This document shows positions 15,071 through 22,401 of a stretch of DNA of 30,663 nt, one piece after another. Below the pieces are notes generated by a model. The model did not search any database, was not told the DNA's origin, and saw only the letters and a program-made list of their open reading frames with translations. The stretch lies in contig CAZFDT010000061.1 in NCBI GenBank assembly GCA_964518335.1, forward strand, positions 1-30,663. The letters are read 5' to 3'. Position 1 is the first letter of the stretch. Every line of letters begins with the position of its first letter. This stretch comes from CAZFDT01 sp964518335 (GTDB lineage: Bacteria > Planctomycetota > Phycisphaerae > Phycisphaerales > Phycisphaeraceae). Made by a program: the position numbers and the translations under genes.

Positions 15071-15298
15071 ATGGCCAAGCCGCCCATCCTCAAACCGCGC
15101 GAGGTGGTGGCCATTCTGGCTAACCTCGGATTTGCCGAAGTGCGCCAGCGCGGCTCTCACAAGCAGTTTCGTCACCCCGACGGGCGATCCACGACGGTTC
15201 CGTGCCATGCCGGGCGCGGCGTATCGCCCATTATCCTCAGACAGATCGCGCGTGACATCGGCGTTACTGTCGATGATCTGCTGCGAGCCCGACGCTAG
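15071..15298 (+). CDS. hicA: HicA-family mRNA interferase toxin
   Basis: A 75-residue dsRNA-binding-fold ribonuclease of the HicA (YcfA) family, which degrades mRNA when free of HicB. The signature is REVVAILANLGFAEVRQRGSHKQFRHPDG, with the catalytic His30 in GSHKQF. It is followed by TTVPCHAGRGVSPIILRQIARDIG, the usual substrate-facing strand and terminal helix. Full length for the family. It lies 2 bp after the hicB stop, so it is co-translated. A second copy of the 26-bp repeat begins 9 bp after its stop. Confidence 0.92.
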   Translation: MAKPPILKPREVVAILANLGFAEVRQRGSHKQFRHPDGRSTTVPCHAGRGVSPIILRQIARDIGVTVDDLLRARR

Positions 15299-15307
15299 CA
15301 GCCGGGG

Positions 15308-15333
15308 TCAAGCGGACGTGAGGGCGCCCGGCG
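15308..15333. repeat. Right 26-bp direct repeat flanking hicBA
   Basis: A 25/26 match to 14798-14823. On the minus strand its first three bases are the sulfotransferase stop codon, and the rest codes for that protein's last residues. Read in the plus direction it would still end mutL with the same KRT-stop. Confidence 0.85.
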
Positions 15334-16219
15334 CGTCATCGGGGGCGATGCGCGGGCGGCCGTCGTCGCCGTAGAGGCGATCGAAGCTGAAGCGGGCGAG
15401 CATGTCGCTCATGAGGCGACGCGTGTCGGCGTCGAGGCGCGTGGCCCAGTCGGAGACGGGGTCGTCGCCGCGCTGCAGTGGACTGTTCTCGCCGATCATG
15501 GCCGAGGGATTGCCCACGCGTCCGAGCATGGCGGGGTCGAAGGGCAGGCCATACCACGTCATCACGCGCCGCAGCTCGCGTTGAGGGTGGGCGACCAGGT
15601 CCTCGTAGAAGACCACGAGCATTTGGCCATGGGCGACCTCGCGCAAAGGCACGACGTTCTCGATGCACCACGCCAGCAGGGCGTCTTCGATGTCGCCGAG
15701 CGTGCGGCCGACCCACTCGTGCAGGCGGTGGGCCTCGACGAGTTCGCGCTGGGCCAGGAGCGGGGCGGCGCTAAGGCGCTGCTTCCACGGCTGGCGCCGC
15801 CACGAATCGACCACCGCGCCGGGATGGCGCAACAGCAGCACGATCGGCACGTGCGGAAAGTGCGCGCGAAGCCACGGCAGCATCAGGTTGCCGCGGATCA
15901 TCTTCACGAGTCGGCGGCGGTAAATCCATCGCTTGTTGAACGAGTCGATCCACGGGCCGCGCACCCGGCCGGTGAACACGCGGGTCATGACTTGCCGCAC
16001 CGTCGGGTCATCGGCGTCGGCACGCAGGTAGCGTCTGGGACCGACGGCCCGCGTGGCGGGGACCTGCTCGGCGTTGAGCGGCTCCCAGATGACGCGGTGG
16101 TCGCCGCGCCAGTTGACCAGCTCGACCAGCCACGTCGTGCCGCTGCGACCCGACCCGGCCAGCACCGACGGGCGGCGGGCCAGGTCCAACATGCAGCGGC
16201 GGCGGAGTGGTTCGAGCAT
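15308..16219 (-). CDS. Sulfotransferase family protein
   Basis: A 303-residue PAPS-dependent sulfotransferase. The 5'-phosphosulfate loop is GSGRSGTTWL (22-31) and the 3'-phosphate-binding segment is RHPGAVVDSW (Arg131, Ser139). YEDLVAHPQRELRRVMTWYGLPFDP is the usual later family block. It would transfer sulfate to a carbohydrate or other small acceptor, which is not identifiable. No signal peptide or membrane helix is evident. Starts at 16219 or Met10 are both possible and there is no clear ribosome site. It converges on hicA (9 bp between stops). Its last codons lie in the 26-bp repeat, so its C-terminus may have been altered by whatever created the repeat. Confidence 0.87.
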   Translation of the reverse strand: MLEPLRRRCMLDLARRPSVLAGSGRSGTTWLVELVNWRGDHRVIWEPLNAEQVPATRAVGPRRYLRADADDPTVRQVMTRVFTGRVRGPWIDSFNKRWIYRRRLVKMIRGNLMLPWLRAHFPHVPIVLLLRHPGAVVDSWRRQPWKQRLSAAPLLAQRELVEAHRLHEWVGRTLGDIEDALLAWCIENVVPLREVAHGQMLVVFYEDLVAHPQRELRRVMTWYGLPFDPAMLGRVGNPSAMIGENSPLQRGDDPVSDWATRLDADTRRLMSDMLARFSFDRLYGDDGRPRIAPDDAPGALTSA

Positions 16220-16283
16220 GCGACAGGGGGGCTGGGGGCGATGGGGATTTGATCGGTCCGGCCCGTTCGCCCCGGCCAGCGCC

Positions 16284-16311
16284 TTGACGAAAGGGCGTCG
16301 ATCCCTATGCT
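16284..16311 (+). promoter_or_regulatory. Promoter for fusA
   Basis: TTGACG (16284-16289) and TATGCT (16306-16311) are spaced 16 bp apart, a good sigma-70 match. This predicts an mRNA start near 16318 and a leader of about 270 nt before the fusA ATG at 16589. The stretch between the sulfotransferase start (16219) and fusA holds no supported gene. Confidence 0.55.
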
Positions 16312-16442
16312 TACCGGGCTTCGGACCTGGCTGGGGCGCGATCGGCGCACCCGCGAGGGCTCCGAACGGATGGAATCTATCGATGTCGCGTGCGGACGCA
16401 CCAATGGATGGTCTGATCCCCGCGACGCCCGACGAGTAACGC

Positions 16443-16486
16443 TGATCGGGCGTGCCGGCCTTGTGGTCAGGCCGGCCTTCCGATCA
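16443..16486 (+). other. Strong two-part stem-loop in the fusA leader
   Basis: An outer stem TGATCGG/CCGATCA (16443-16449 and 16480-16486) and a perfect inner stem GCCGGCCT/AGGCCGGC (16454-16461 and 16469-16476) enclose a 7-nt loop. The stems are separated by a small internal loop. There is no T-run after it, so it is not an ordinary terminator. It lies about 100 nt upstream of the fusA start and could act in the RNA as a regulatory or stabilising element. Confidence 0.6.
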
Positions 16487-16588
16487 CTCCATTCCCGATG
16501 GCGACTCCTCCGCGGACGCCCGCCATCGCCGACGCCGACGCAACCGCACACGCACTTGCACACGCACATACGACCCAGGAATCACGCC

Positions 16589-18721
16589 ATGCCCGAAGTC
16601 CTCGCCAAACCCATCGATCTCAAGAAAGTCCGCAACTTCGGGATCTGCGCCCACATCGACGCGGGCAAGACCACCGTCACCGAGCGCGTGCTCTACTACA
16701 CCGGCAAGACCTACAAAATGGGCGAGGTCCACGAGGGCACCGCCACCATGGACTTCCTGCAGGAAGAGCAGGAGCGCGGCATCACCATCCAGTCGGCGGC
16801 CACCACCTGCATGTGGAAGCGCTTCGACATCGACTACACCTGCAACCTGATCGACACGCCCGGGCACGTGGACTTCACCATCGAGGTGGAGCGCAGCCTC
16901 CGCGTGCTCGACGGCGCCGTGGCCGTGTTCGACGGCAAGGAAGGCGTCGAGGCCCAGAGCGAGACCGTCTGGCGTCAGGCCGACCGCTACAACGTCCCCC
17001 GCCTCTGCTTCATCAACAAAATGGACAAGCTCGGGGCCGACTTCCACTTCAGCTTCAACTCGATCAAGGAGCGTCTGGGCGCCCCGGCGGTGGCGGTGCA
17101 GATTCCCATCGGCCAGGGCAACACCTTTGAGGGCATCATCGACCTGGTGCGCATGCGGGCGTTTTACTTCATCGCCGAGGAGCTGGGCGCCAAGGTCGAG
17201 GAGCGCGACATCCCCGCCGAGATGATCGATGAGGCCAAGAAGTGGCACCACATCCTCGTCGAGAAGGCCGCCGAGCTCGACGAGGCCCTGACGGAAAAAT
17301 ACATCGAGGACGAGAACTCGATCACGCCCGACGAGATTCGCGCCGCCATCCGCAAAGGCACGATCGCACGCGACATCTATCCGGTGTTCTGCGGGTCGGC
17401 CCTCAAATACATCGGCGTGCAGCGCCTGCTCGATGGCGTGATCGACTACTTGCCCAACCCCGCCGAGGTGCCGGAGATCCAGGGCACCGACGTGCGCGAC
17501 AAGACCGTCCACCTGACCCGCCCGCACGATCCCAACGCGCCCTTCTCGGCCCTGGTGTTCAAGGTCGTCAGTGACCAGCACGGCGACCTGACCTACGCCC
17601 GCATCTACTCGGGCCGTATCGAGAAGGGCCAGCGCTGCCTCAACCCCGGCAACGGCAAGCGCGAGATCATCAGCCGCATCTTCGAGATGCACGCCAAGGA
17701 GCGCATCGCCCGCGAGAGCGCCGAGGCCGGCCAGATCGTCGCGCTCGTGGGCCTGAAGAACTCGATCACCGGCGACACCCTGTGCGACGCCGACGAGCCG
17801 ATCATCCTCGAACGGATGGACTTCCCCGAGCCGGTGATCTCGATGAGCATCGAGCCCGCCACCCAGGCCGACAAGGAGAAGCTGGGCAACGCGCTGACGA
17901 CGATCCGCCGCGAGGACCCGAGCTTCCGCAGCCACTACGACGAGGAGACGGGCCAGACCATCATCGAGGGCATGGGCGAGCTGCACCTGGAGATCATCAA
18001 GAACAAGCTGACGCGTGACATGAAGATCGGCGTGAACGTGGGCACGCCGCGCGTCGCCTACAAGGAAACGATCACCAAGAAGGCCGAGGCGCGGGGTCTG
18101 CACAAGAAGCAGACCGGCGGTCGCGGTCAGTTCGGCGACGCCGTCATCACGCTCGAACCCTGCACTGCCGAGCAGGCCGAGGCCGACGAACTCGACTTCG
18201 AGGATCACTTCGCCTTCGAGAACAAGATCATCGGCGGCGCGATCCCCAAGGAATACATCCCCAGCGTCGAGTACGGCTGCCGCGAGGCCGCCAAGAGCGG
18301 CGTGCTCGCCGGGTATCCGCTGATCAACTGCAAGGTCACGCTGATCGACGGCAGCTACCACGACGTGGACTCGTCGCAGGTGGCGTTCGAGCAGGCGGGC
18401 ATCCTGGCGTTCCGTGACGGCTGCCGCAAAGCCGGGCTGCAACTGCTCGAGCCGATCATGAAGGTGACGGTGACGACGCCCGAGGAGTTCCTGGGCAACG
18501 TCAACGGCGACCTCAACCGTCGCCGCGCCATCATCATGGGTACCGAAGAGCGCGGCAACACGCGCATCATTACCGCCGAGGCCCCGCTGTCGGAAATGTT
18601 CGGCTACTCGACCAGCCTCCGCGGCATGAGCCAGGGCCGCGCCAGCTACGCCATGGAACCCCTGACCTACCGCCCCGTCCCGCCCAACATCGCCAAGACC
18701 GTGCTCGAAGGCAATAAGTGA
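16589..18721 (+). CDS. fusA: Translation elongation factor G
   Basis: A 710-residue GTPase that drives tRNA-mRNA translocation on the ribosome. G1 is AHIDAGKTT (21-29), switch I RGITI (63-67), G3 DTPGH (89-93) and G4 NKMD (143-146). Domains II-V follow, including the domain IV region GGRGQFGDAVITLEP and the C-terminal GYSTSLRGMSQGRASYAMEP. The start at 16589 has AGGA 9 bp upstream and begins MPEVLAKPIDLKKVRNFGICAHID. The open frame extends to 16307, but that ATG lies in the promoter -10 and the added residues are unrelated to EF-G. The gene is not in a str operon here (no rpsL, rpsG or tuf). Planctomycetes often carry more than one EF-G and I cannot tell which subtype this is. Confidence 0.95.
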   Translation: MPEVLAKPIDLKKVRNFGICAHIDAGKTTVTERVLYYTGKTYKMGEVHEGTATMDFLQEEQERGITIQSAATTCMWKRFDIDYTCNLIDTPGHVDFTIEVERSLRVLDGAVAVFDGKEGVEAQSETVWRQADRYNVPRLCFINKMDKLGADFHFSFNSIKERLGAPAVAVQIPIGQGNTFEGIIDLVRMRAFYFIAEELGAKVEERDIPAEMIDEAKKWHHILVEKAAELDEALTEKYIEDENSITPDEIRAAIRKGTIARDIYPVFCGSALKYIGVQRLLDGVIDYLPNPAEVPEIQGTDVRDKTVHLTRPHDPNAPFSALVFKVVSDQHGDLTYARIYSGRIEKGQRCLNPGNGKREIISRIFEMHAKERIARESAEAGQIVALVGLKNSITGDTLCDADEPIILERMDFPEPVISMSIEPATQADKEKLGNALTTIRREDPSFRSHYDEETGQTIIEGMGELHLEIIKNKLTRDMKIGVNVGTPRVAYKETITKKAEARGLHKKQTGGRGQFGDAVITLEPCTAEQAEADELDFEDHFAFENKIIGGAIPKEYIPSVEYGCREAAKSGVLAGYPLINCKVTLIDGSYHDVDSSQVAFEQAGILAFRDGCRKAGLQLLEPIMKVTVTTPEEFLGNVNGDLNRRRAIIMGTEERGNTRIITAEAPLSEMFGYSTSLRGMSQGRASYAMEPLTYRPVPPNIAKTVLEGNK

Positions 18722-18776
18722 TTCCTCCGCCGCTTGCGACTTGGCATCGATGAAGCCCTGCGAAGGCGCGAGCGGC

Positions 18777-19937
18777 TCAATAGCCGCCGACGTCGCGTGT
18801 GGGTTTTTCGTCGTCGTCCTTGAGATTGGGATCGGCCAGCGCGCAGCCGAGCAAGCCGTTGCCCTGGGCGGCGATGCGGGCGGCCATCTCGCGGTAGCCG
18901 CCGGCACGTTCGTCGGCAGGCTGCGTCGCGGCGCAGGGCGTGCCGAAGCGCGGCTGGGCGAACGGCAGGTGCGTGTCGCCCCGCGCCAGGATATGCGAGC
19001 CGTTGGTCATCTTCGTGACGGGATCGATGGCGGTGCTGTGGTACGGATCGTCGGGGTTGCTCGCCGCGCCCCACTGCGTGAAACTTCGCGCGTTGCAGTA
19101 ATGACTGACGAACGCGCGGCGGAAACGGTCAGTCGTCCAGTTGGCCTTGGACCGGTGCAGCACGTGCCCGTTGAAGAACACCACGTCGCCGGCCTTGGCG
19201 CTGACGAGCACCTGGTCGTACTTGTCCGCCACGCGCGACAGCATGTTCTTCTGGTCGTCCACGTCGCTGACGCCCTTGACGTACTGGATGTCGCTGACGA
19301 GTTTGTCGCCGAAGCCGTAGCCCACCTCGGGGCAGGGCGGGTAGATCGGCTCGACCCCACTGCCCTTGGCGAACCACATCGCCCCGTTCTGCTCGTCGCA
19401 GTCGTCGATGGCGATCCACGCTCCGCACAAAGTGTCGGGGTGCGTCGGAATGTAGTAGCTGTCCTGGTGCCAGCCCTGGCCCGGCTTGCCCGGCGGCTTA
19501 AGGAACAGCATCGTCTGCAAGGCGAGCACATCCGGCCCGATGAGCACCTCCAGCACGTCGAGCACGCGCGGGTGCAGCAGGTAACGCTCGTGCAGCGCCA
19601 GCTTGCGGTGAAGCATATGGATGCGGAGGAAATACTGCGCCTTCTCGACCGGCGACAGGTGTGGCGGCGGGGCCTCGATGTCCTGGCACAGCACGCCGTG
19701 GTCCTGGCTCGTGTCGCGCTGGGCCATGATCCGGCCGCGCTGCTCGGACAGCCGGCCCTGCATCAGGTCCTCGGTGTGTTCGCGCAGCTCGACAACTTCC
19801 CGGTCCGACACCAGGCCGCGCACCACCACGAACCCGTCGCGGCGAAAACGCGCGTACTCGCCCACGGTCACGGCGTAACGCTCGCGGGGATGGTCAACAG
19901 CAACAGCATGAGTCAAAGGGTCGGCCAGCGCGGTCAT
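18777..19937 (-). CDS. Phytanoyl-CoA dioxygenase (PhyH) family Fe(II)/2-oxoglutarate oxygenase
   Basis: A 386-residue PhyH-family dioxygenase. The iron ligands are His157 and Asp159 in GWHQDSYY and the distal His (candidate His261) in FFNGHVLHRSKAN. RFRRAFVSHY supplies the 2-oxoglutarate-binding Arg. The start at 19937 has AGGA 8 bp upstream; a longer frame to 20024 adds a low-complexity leader. It is larger than typical PhyH proteins (about 280-300), with an extended N-terminus and a polar C-terminal tail. Substrate unknown. It is divergent from a URO-D-like gene (191 bp between starts), which suggests shared control. It converges on fusA with 55 bp between the stops and no clear terminator. 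Confidence 0.88.
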   Translation of the reverse strand: MTALADPLTHAVAVDHPRERYAVTVGEYARFRRDGFVVVRGLVSDREVVELREHTEDLMQGRLSEQRGRIMAQRDTSQDHGVLCQDIEAPPPHLSPVEKAQYFLRIHMLHRKLALHERYLLHPRVLDVLEVLIGPDVLALQTMLFLKPPGKPGQGWHQDSYYIPTHPDTLCGAWIAIDDCDEQNGAMWFAKGSGVEPIYPPCPEVGYGFGDKLVSDIQYVKGVSDVDDQKNMLSRVADKYDQVLVSAKAGDVVFFNGHVLHRSKANWTTDRFRRAFVSHYCNARSFTQWGAASNPDDPYHSTAIDPVTKMTNGSHILARGDTHLPFAQPRFGTPCAATQPADERAGGYREMAARIAAQGNGLLGCALADPNLKDDDEKPTRDVGGY

Positions 19938-20128
19938 GGGTGATTCCTGTTCGGGAGGATGAACGTCTGGCCTATCATCGCCGCCGGGCGGCTCCGGGGC
20001 GATAGCCACGACACGCCAGTTCATGCCTGAAACCGGCGCTGGGTGTTCGCTTTTCTCCAGCCATCCGGCTTGAACGCCCGCACGGCGGGATCAGGCGATA
20101 CTGATGTCCGTACACGGGAGCCCCCGCC

Positions 20129-21283
20129 ATGCCTGCCACGCTCATCAGCGACGCCGACAAGACCCAGCTCTGGAACGCCTATCGCGCCCGCCGGCCCACG
20201 CGCGTGCCCATGGGCCTGTACACCAATGCCCGCGTGGTCATCAACAACCCAGCGTGGAATCCCGACGGCGTGACGTTCGAGGACTGCTTCCGCGACCCGC
20301 TTACCCACCTGCGCGTGCAACTGCAGCACGAGTTGTTCCGCCGCACCGTCATCGGTCGCTACAGCGATCTGCCCACCGAGCTGCCGGACGTGTGGGTGGT
20401 CGGTCAGTTCGAATACAACGTGTACGAGGCGGCGCAGCTGGGCGCGCCGATCCGATTCCCCGACGGGCAGGTCCCGGTGACGGAGCCGCCTTACGCCGGG
20501 GACGATCTCAAGCACGCGATCTTCGATGCCGACATCGAGCACCCGCTGCAGTCGACCTACTGGTCGAGCCGACTGGCGTTCTGGCGCGAAATCGACGCGC
20601 TGGCGAAGGATTATCGCTTCGAGGGCCGGCCGGTGCGGCTGGCGCCGCTGGCGCAATTGGGCACCGACGGCCCGGTGACGGTCGCGTCGAACCTGCGCGG
20701 CGGTGATTTCCTGCTGGACTTGGCGATCGACCCCGACTACGCCGACCGGCTCATGGCGTTCCTCTGTGCTGCAGTGGTCCATCGCCGCGCCGCCTTCAAA
20801 GGGCTCTGGGGCGACCGCATCCAGTTCCCCGCGCCCGGTATTGCCGACGACTCGTGCGCCCTGATCAGTGTCGAGATGTACCGCCGGCAGGTCATGCCTC
20901 ACCATCGCCGCCTTCTCGACCAGATGGGCGAGGGGCCGCGCGGTATCCATATGTGCGGCCACGCCACGCACCTGTTCCCCACGCTCCGCGACGAACTCGA
21001 CATCGCCTCGTTCGACACCGGCTTCCCCGTCGATCACGGCAAGCTCCGCCGGCAGTTAGGGCCGGATGTGGAGATCGTCGGCGGCCCGGAGGTCGATCTG
21101 CTCCTGGCCGGCGCGCCCGATGCCGTGTACCAGCGCACGCGCGACATTCTGCTCAGCGGCGTGAAGGCCGGCGGCCGATTCATCCTGCGCGAAGGCAACA
21201 ACCTACCCCCCAATATCCCCGAAGCCAACCTGGAAGCCATGTACGAAGCGTGTCAGGAACATGGCGGCCACAATGCTTTGTAG
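20129..21283 (+). CDS. Uroporphyrinogen decarboxylase-superfamily protein (possible methyltransferase)
   Basis: A 384-residue protein that reads as a URO-D/MtaA-like TIM barrel. The best signature is GIHMCGHATHL near residues 272-282. The His274-x-Cys276 pair resembles the zinc/thiol site of MtaA/CmuA-type methyltransferases rather than the Arg-rich active site of true HemE. The family block DTGFPVDHGKLRRQLGPDVEIVGGP follows, and it ends with REGNNLPPNIPEANLEAMYEACQEHG. The N-terminal FNARQ-like motif of HemE is absent, so I do not call hemE. ATG at 20129 has GGGAG upstream. It is divergent from the PhyH dioxygenase. A role in demethylating or transferring C1 groups is inference. Confidence 0.8.
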   Translation: MPATLISDADKTQLWNAYRARRPTRVPMGLYTNARVVINNPAWNPDGVTFEDCFRDPLTHLRVQLQHELFRRTVIGRYSDLPTELPDVWVVGQFEYNVYEAAQLGAPIRFPDGQVPVTEPPYAGDDLKHAIFDADIEHPLQSTYWSSRLAFWREIDALAKDYRFEGRPVRLAPLAQLGTDGPVTVASNLRGGDFLLDLAIDPDYADRLMAFLCAAVVHRRAAFKGLWGDRIQFPAPGIADDSCALISVEMYRRQVMPHHRRLLDQMGEGPRGIHMCGHATHLFPTLRDELDIASFDTGFPVDHGKLRRQLGPDVEIVGGPEVDLLLAGAPDAVYQRTRDILLSGVKAGGRFILREGNNLPPNIPEANLEAMYEACQEHGGHNAL

Positions 21284-21307
21284 CCGCCCCGACCAGACAG
21301 GAAGAAG

Positions 21308-21382
21308 GGTGACCGAGGGGATTCGAACCCCCGACCCCCTGGACCACAACCAGGTGCTCTAACCAACTGAGCTACGGTCACC
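21308..21382 (-). tRNA. tRNA-His (anticodon GTG)
   Basis: The minus strand folds as a complete cloverleaf. The acceptor is GTGACCG/CGGTCAC, the D arm GCTCAGTTGGTTAGAGC, the anticodon stem CCTGG with loop TTGTGGT (anticodon GTG), and the T arm carries GGTTCGAATCC. An extra G at 21382 opposite C at 21308 is the G-1:C73 pair that identifies tRNA-His. CCA is not encoded. Confidence 0.97.
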
Positions 21383-21420
21383 ATGATGCGGCGGATGTCG
21401 GGTGTTCCGCCGAGCCCATT

Positions 21421-21449
21421 ACGCTAGATCGGCCGAGCGTCAGTGTCAA
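21421..21449 (-). promoter_or_regulatory. Promoter for tRNA-His
   Basis: On the minus strand a perfect TTGACA (21449-21444) and TAGCGT (21426-21421) are spaced 17 bp apart. They place the start of transcription about 30 bp before the tRNA. The -35 overlaps the stop codon of the upstream epimerase gene. Confidence 0.6.
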
Positions 21450-22336
21450 TTATGCATGCCGCTTCCCACGCCCGCGGGCTGCGCGGGGTTCTGCTCCGAG
21501 CCGGGCTGGGTCCAGCCGAAGTCGCGCTGCAGGGCCGAGCAATCGACGAGGGTGGTCAATTCATCCAAGGGCACGCGCAGCGGCACGGGCGACAGGTATC
21601 GCTCGTACGCATGGCGGGGGGGCAGGCCGTTGATCGTGCGGGCGTCGGCGGGCAGGTAGCAGCGGTAGCCCTGCCACTGGCCGCGCACGATGGCGGCGAT
21701 GAGTTCGGCGGCATCGTGCGAACGCAGGTAGGCAAAGGCCTCGGTACGTCCCCAGCCTTCGTACGTCGGCCGTCGCCTTCTGCCCGAGGTCGCGTCTTCG
21801 GGTCGCATCAGCCACGGCAAGCGCAAGGCCACGGCGTGCATGCCGTGGTGGCGACACAAGCCCTTGAGCCACTCCTCGGTGGCAATCTTGCTGGCGGCAT
21901 ACGCATTGCTTGGATTGACGGGCAGGTCGCCGTCCATCGGCAGGTAGGGCAACTCGCAGGCGTCCTCATGGCCCGCCCATGACGAGTTGCCTATGCCCAC
22001 CACCGTCTGGATGGTGCTGGAGAAGACCACGCGGCGCACGCCCAGCTCCGAAGCGGCCTGCAGCACGTTGCCGTTCATCGTGCAGTTCTCGCCGAACACG
22101 CGCTGCGGGGTCGCCGCGCCGATGTTCGGATGGTTGGCCAGATGGACGAGCGCGTCCACGCCCTCGAGCAGGCGGTAGCACGCCAGCGGGTCCAGCAGCG
22201 ACTCGACGCGAACGGGCACGGGGATGCCCGCCCACGACCGCTGATCGGTGGCGACGACGTCCAGTCCCGTGTCCAGCAACTGTCGCGCGACGATCGAGCC
22301 GAGCCTTCCCGCCGCGCCGGTCACAAGCACTTTCAT
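21446..22336 (-). CDS. NAD-dependent epimerase/dehydratase (extended SDR)
   Basis: A 296-residue extended short-chain dehydrogenase, likely acting on a nucleotide sugar or sugar acid. The NAD-binding GxxGxxG is GAAGRLG (7-13), followed by an Asp-containing strand (VVATDQRS). The catalytic YxxxK is YAASK (146-150) and the upstream Ser is in VVFSSTIQ. The C-terminal substrate domain is short, and proteins of this size resemble uronate dehydrogenase-like members. There is no signal peptide. It starts MKVLVTGAAG at 22336. It lies 65 bp downstream of an SGNH hydrolase on the same strand and just upstream of tRNA-His. Confidence 0.88.
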   Translation of the reverse strand: MKVLVTGAAGRLGSIVARQLLDTGLDVVATDQRSWAGIPVPVRVESLLDPLACYRLLEGVDALVHLANHPNIGAATPQRVFGENCTMNGNVLQAASELGVRRVVFSSTIQTVVGIGNSSWAGHEDACELPYLPMDGDLPVNPSNAYAASKIATEEWLKGLCRHHGMHAVALRLPWLMRPEDATSGRRRRPTYEGWGRTEAFAYLRSHDAAELIAAIVRGQWQGYRCYLPADARTINGLPPRHAYERYLSPVPLRVPLDELTTLVDCSALQRDFGWTQPGSEQNPAQPAGVGSGMHN

Positions 22337-22401
22337 CTTGACTCACTCCGTCGCGCCTTGCGGCCTCATGCCGCGGCGCACCGCCACATCATCGCAGAAC
22401 A

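Noticed and set aside
16307..16588. N-terminal extension of EF-G by 94 residues
   Set aside because: The upstream ATG lies in the promoter -10 box, and the added residues include a His/Thr repeat unrelated to EF-G. The ATG at 16589 has a ribosome site and the family start.
18722..18776. Inverted repeat CCGCTTGCG/CGCGAGCGG between fusA and the PhyH gene as a bidirectional terminator
   Set aside because: The loop is nearly 30 nt, the stem contains a mismatch or G-T pair, and no T-run follows.
16484..18907. Very long minus-strand open frame (over 800 codons) opposite fusA
   Set aside because: It is antisense to a complete EF-G gene, and its composition (His/Val/Asp/Leu-rich, no motifs) is typical of a GC-rich shadow frame.
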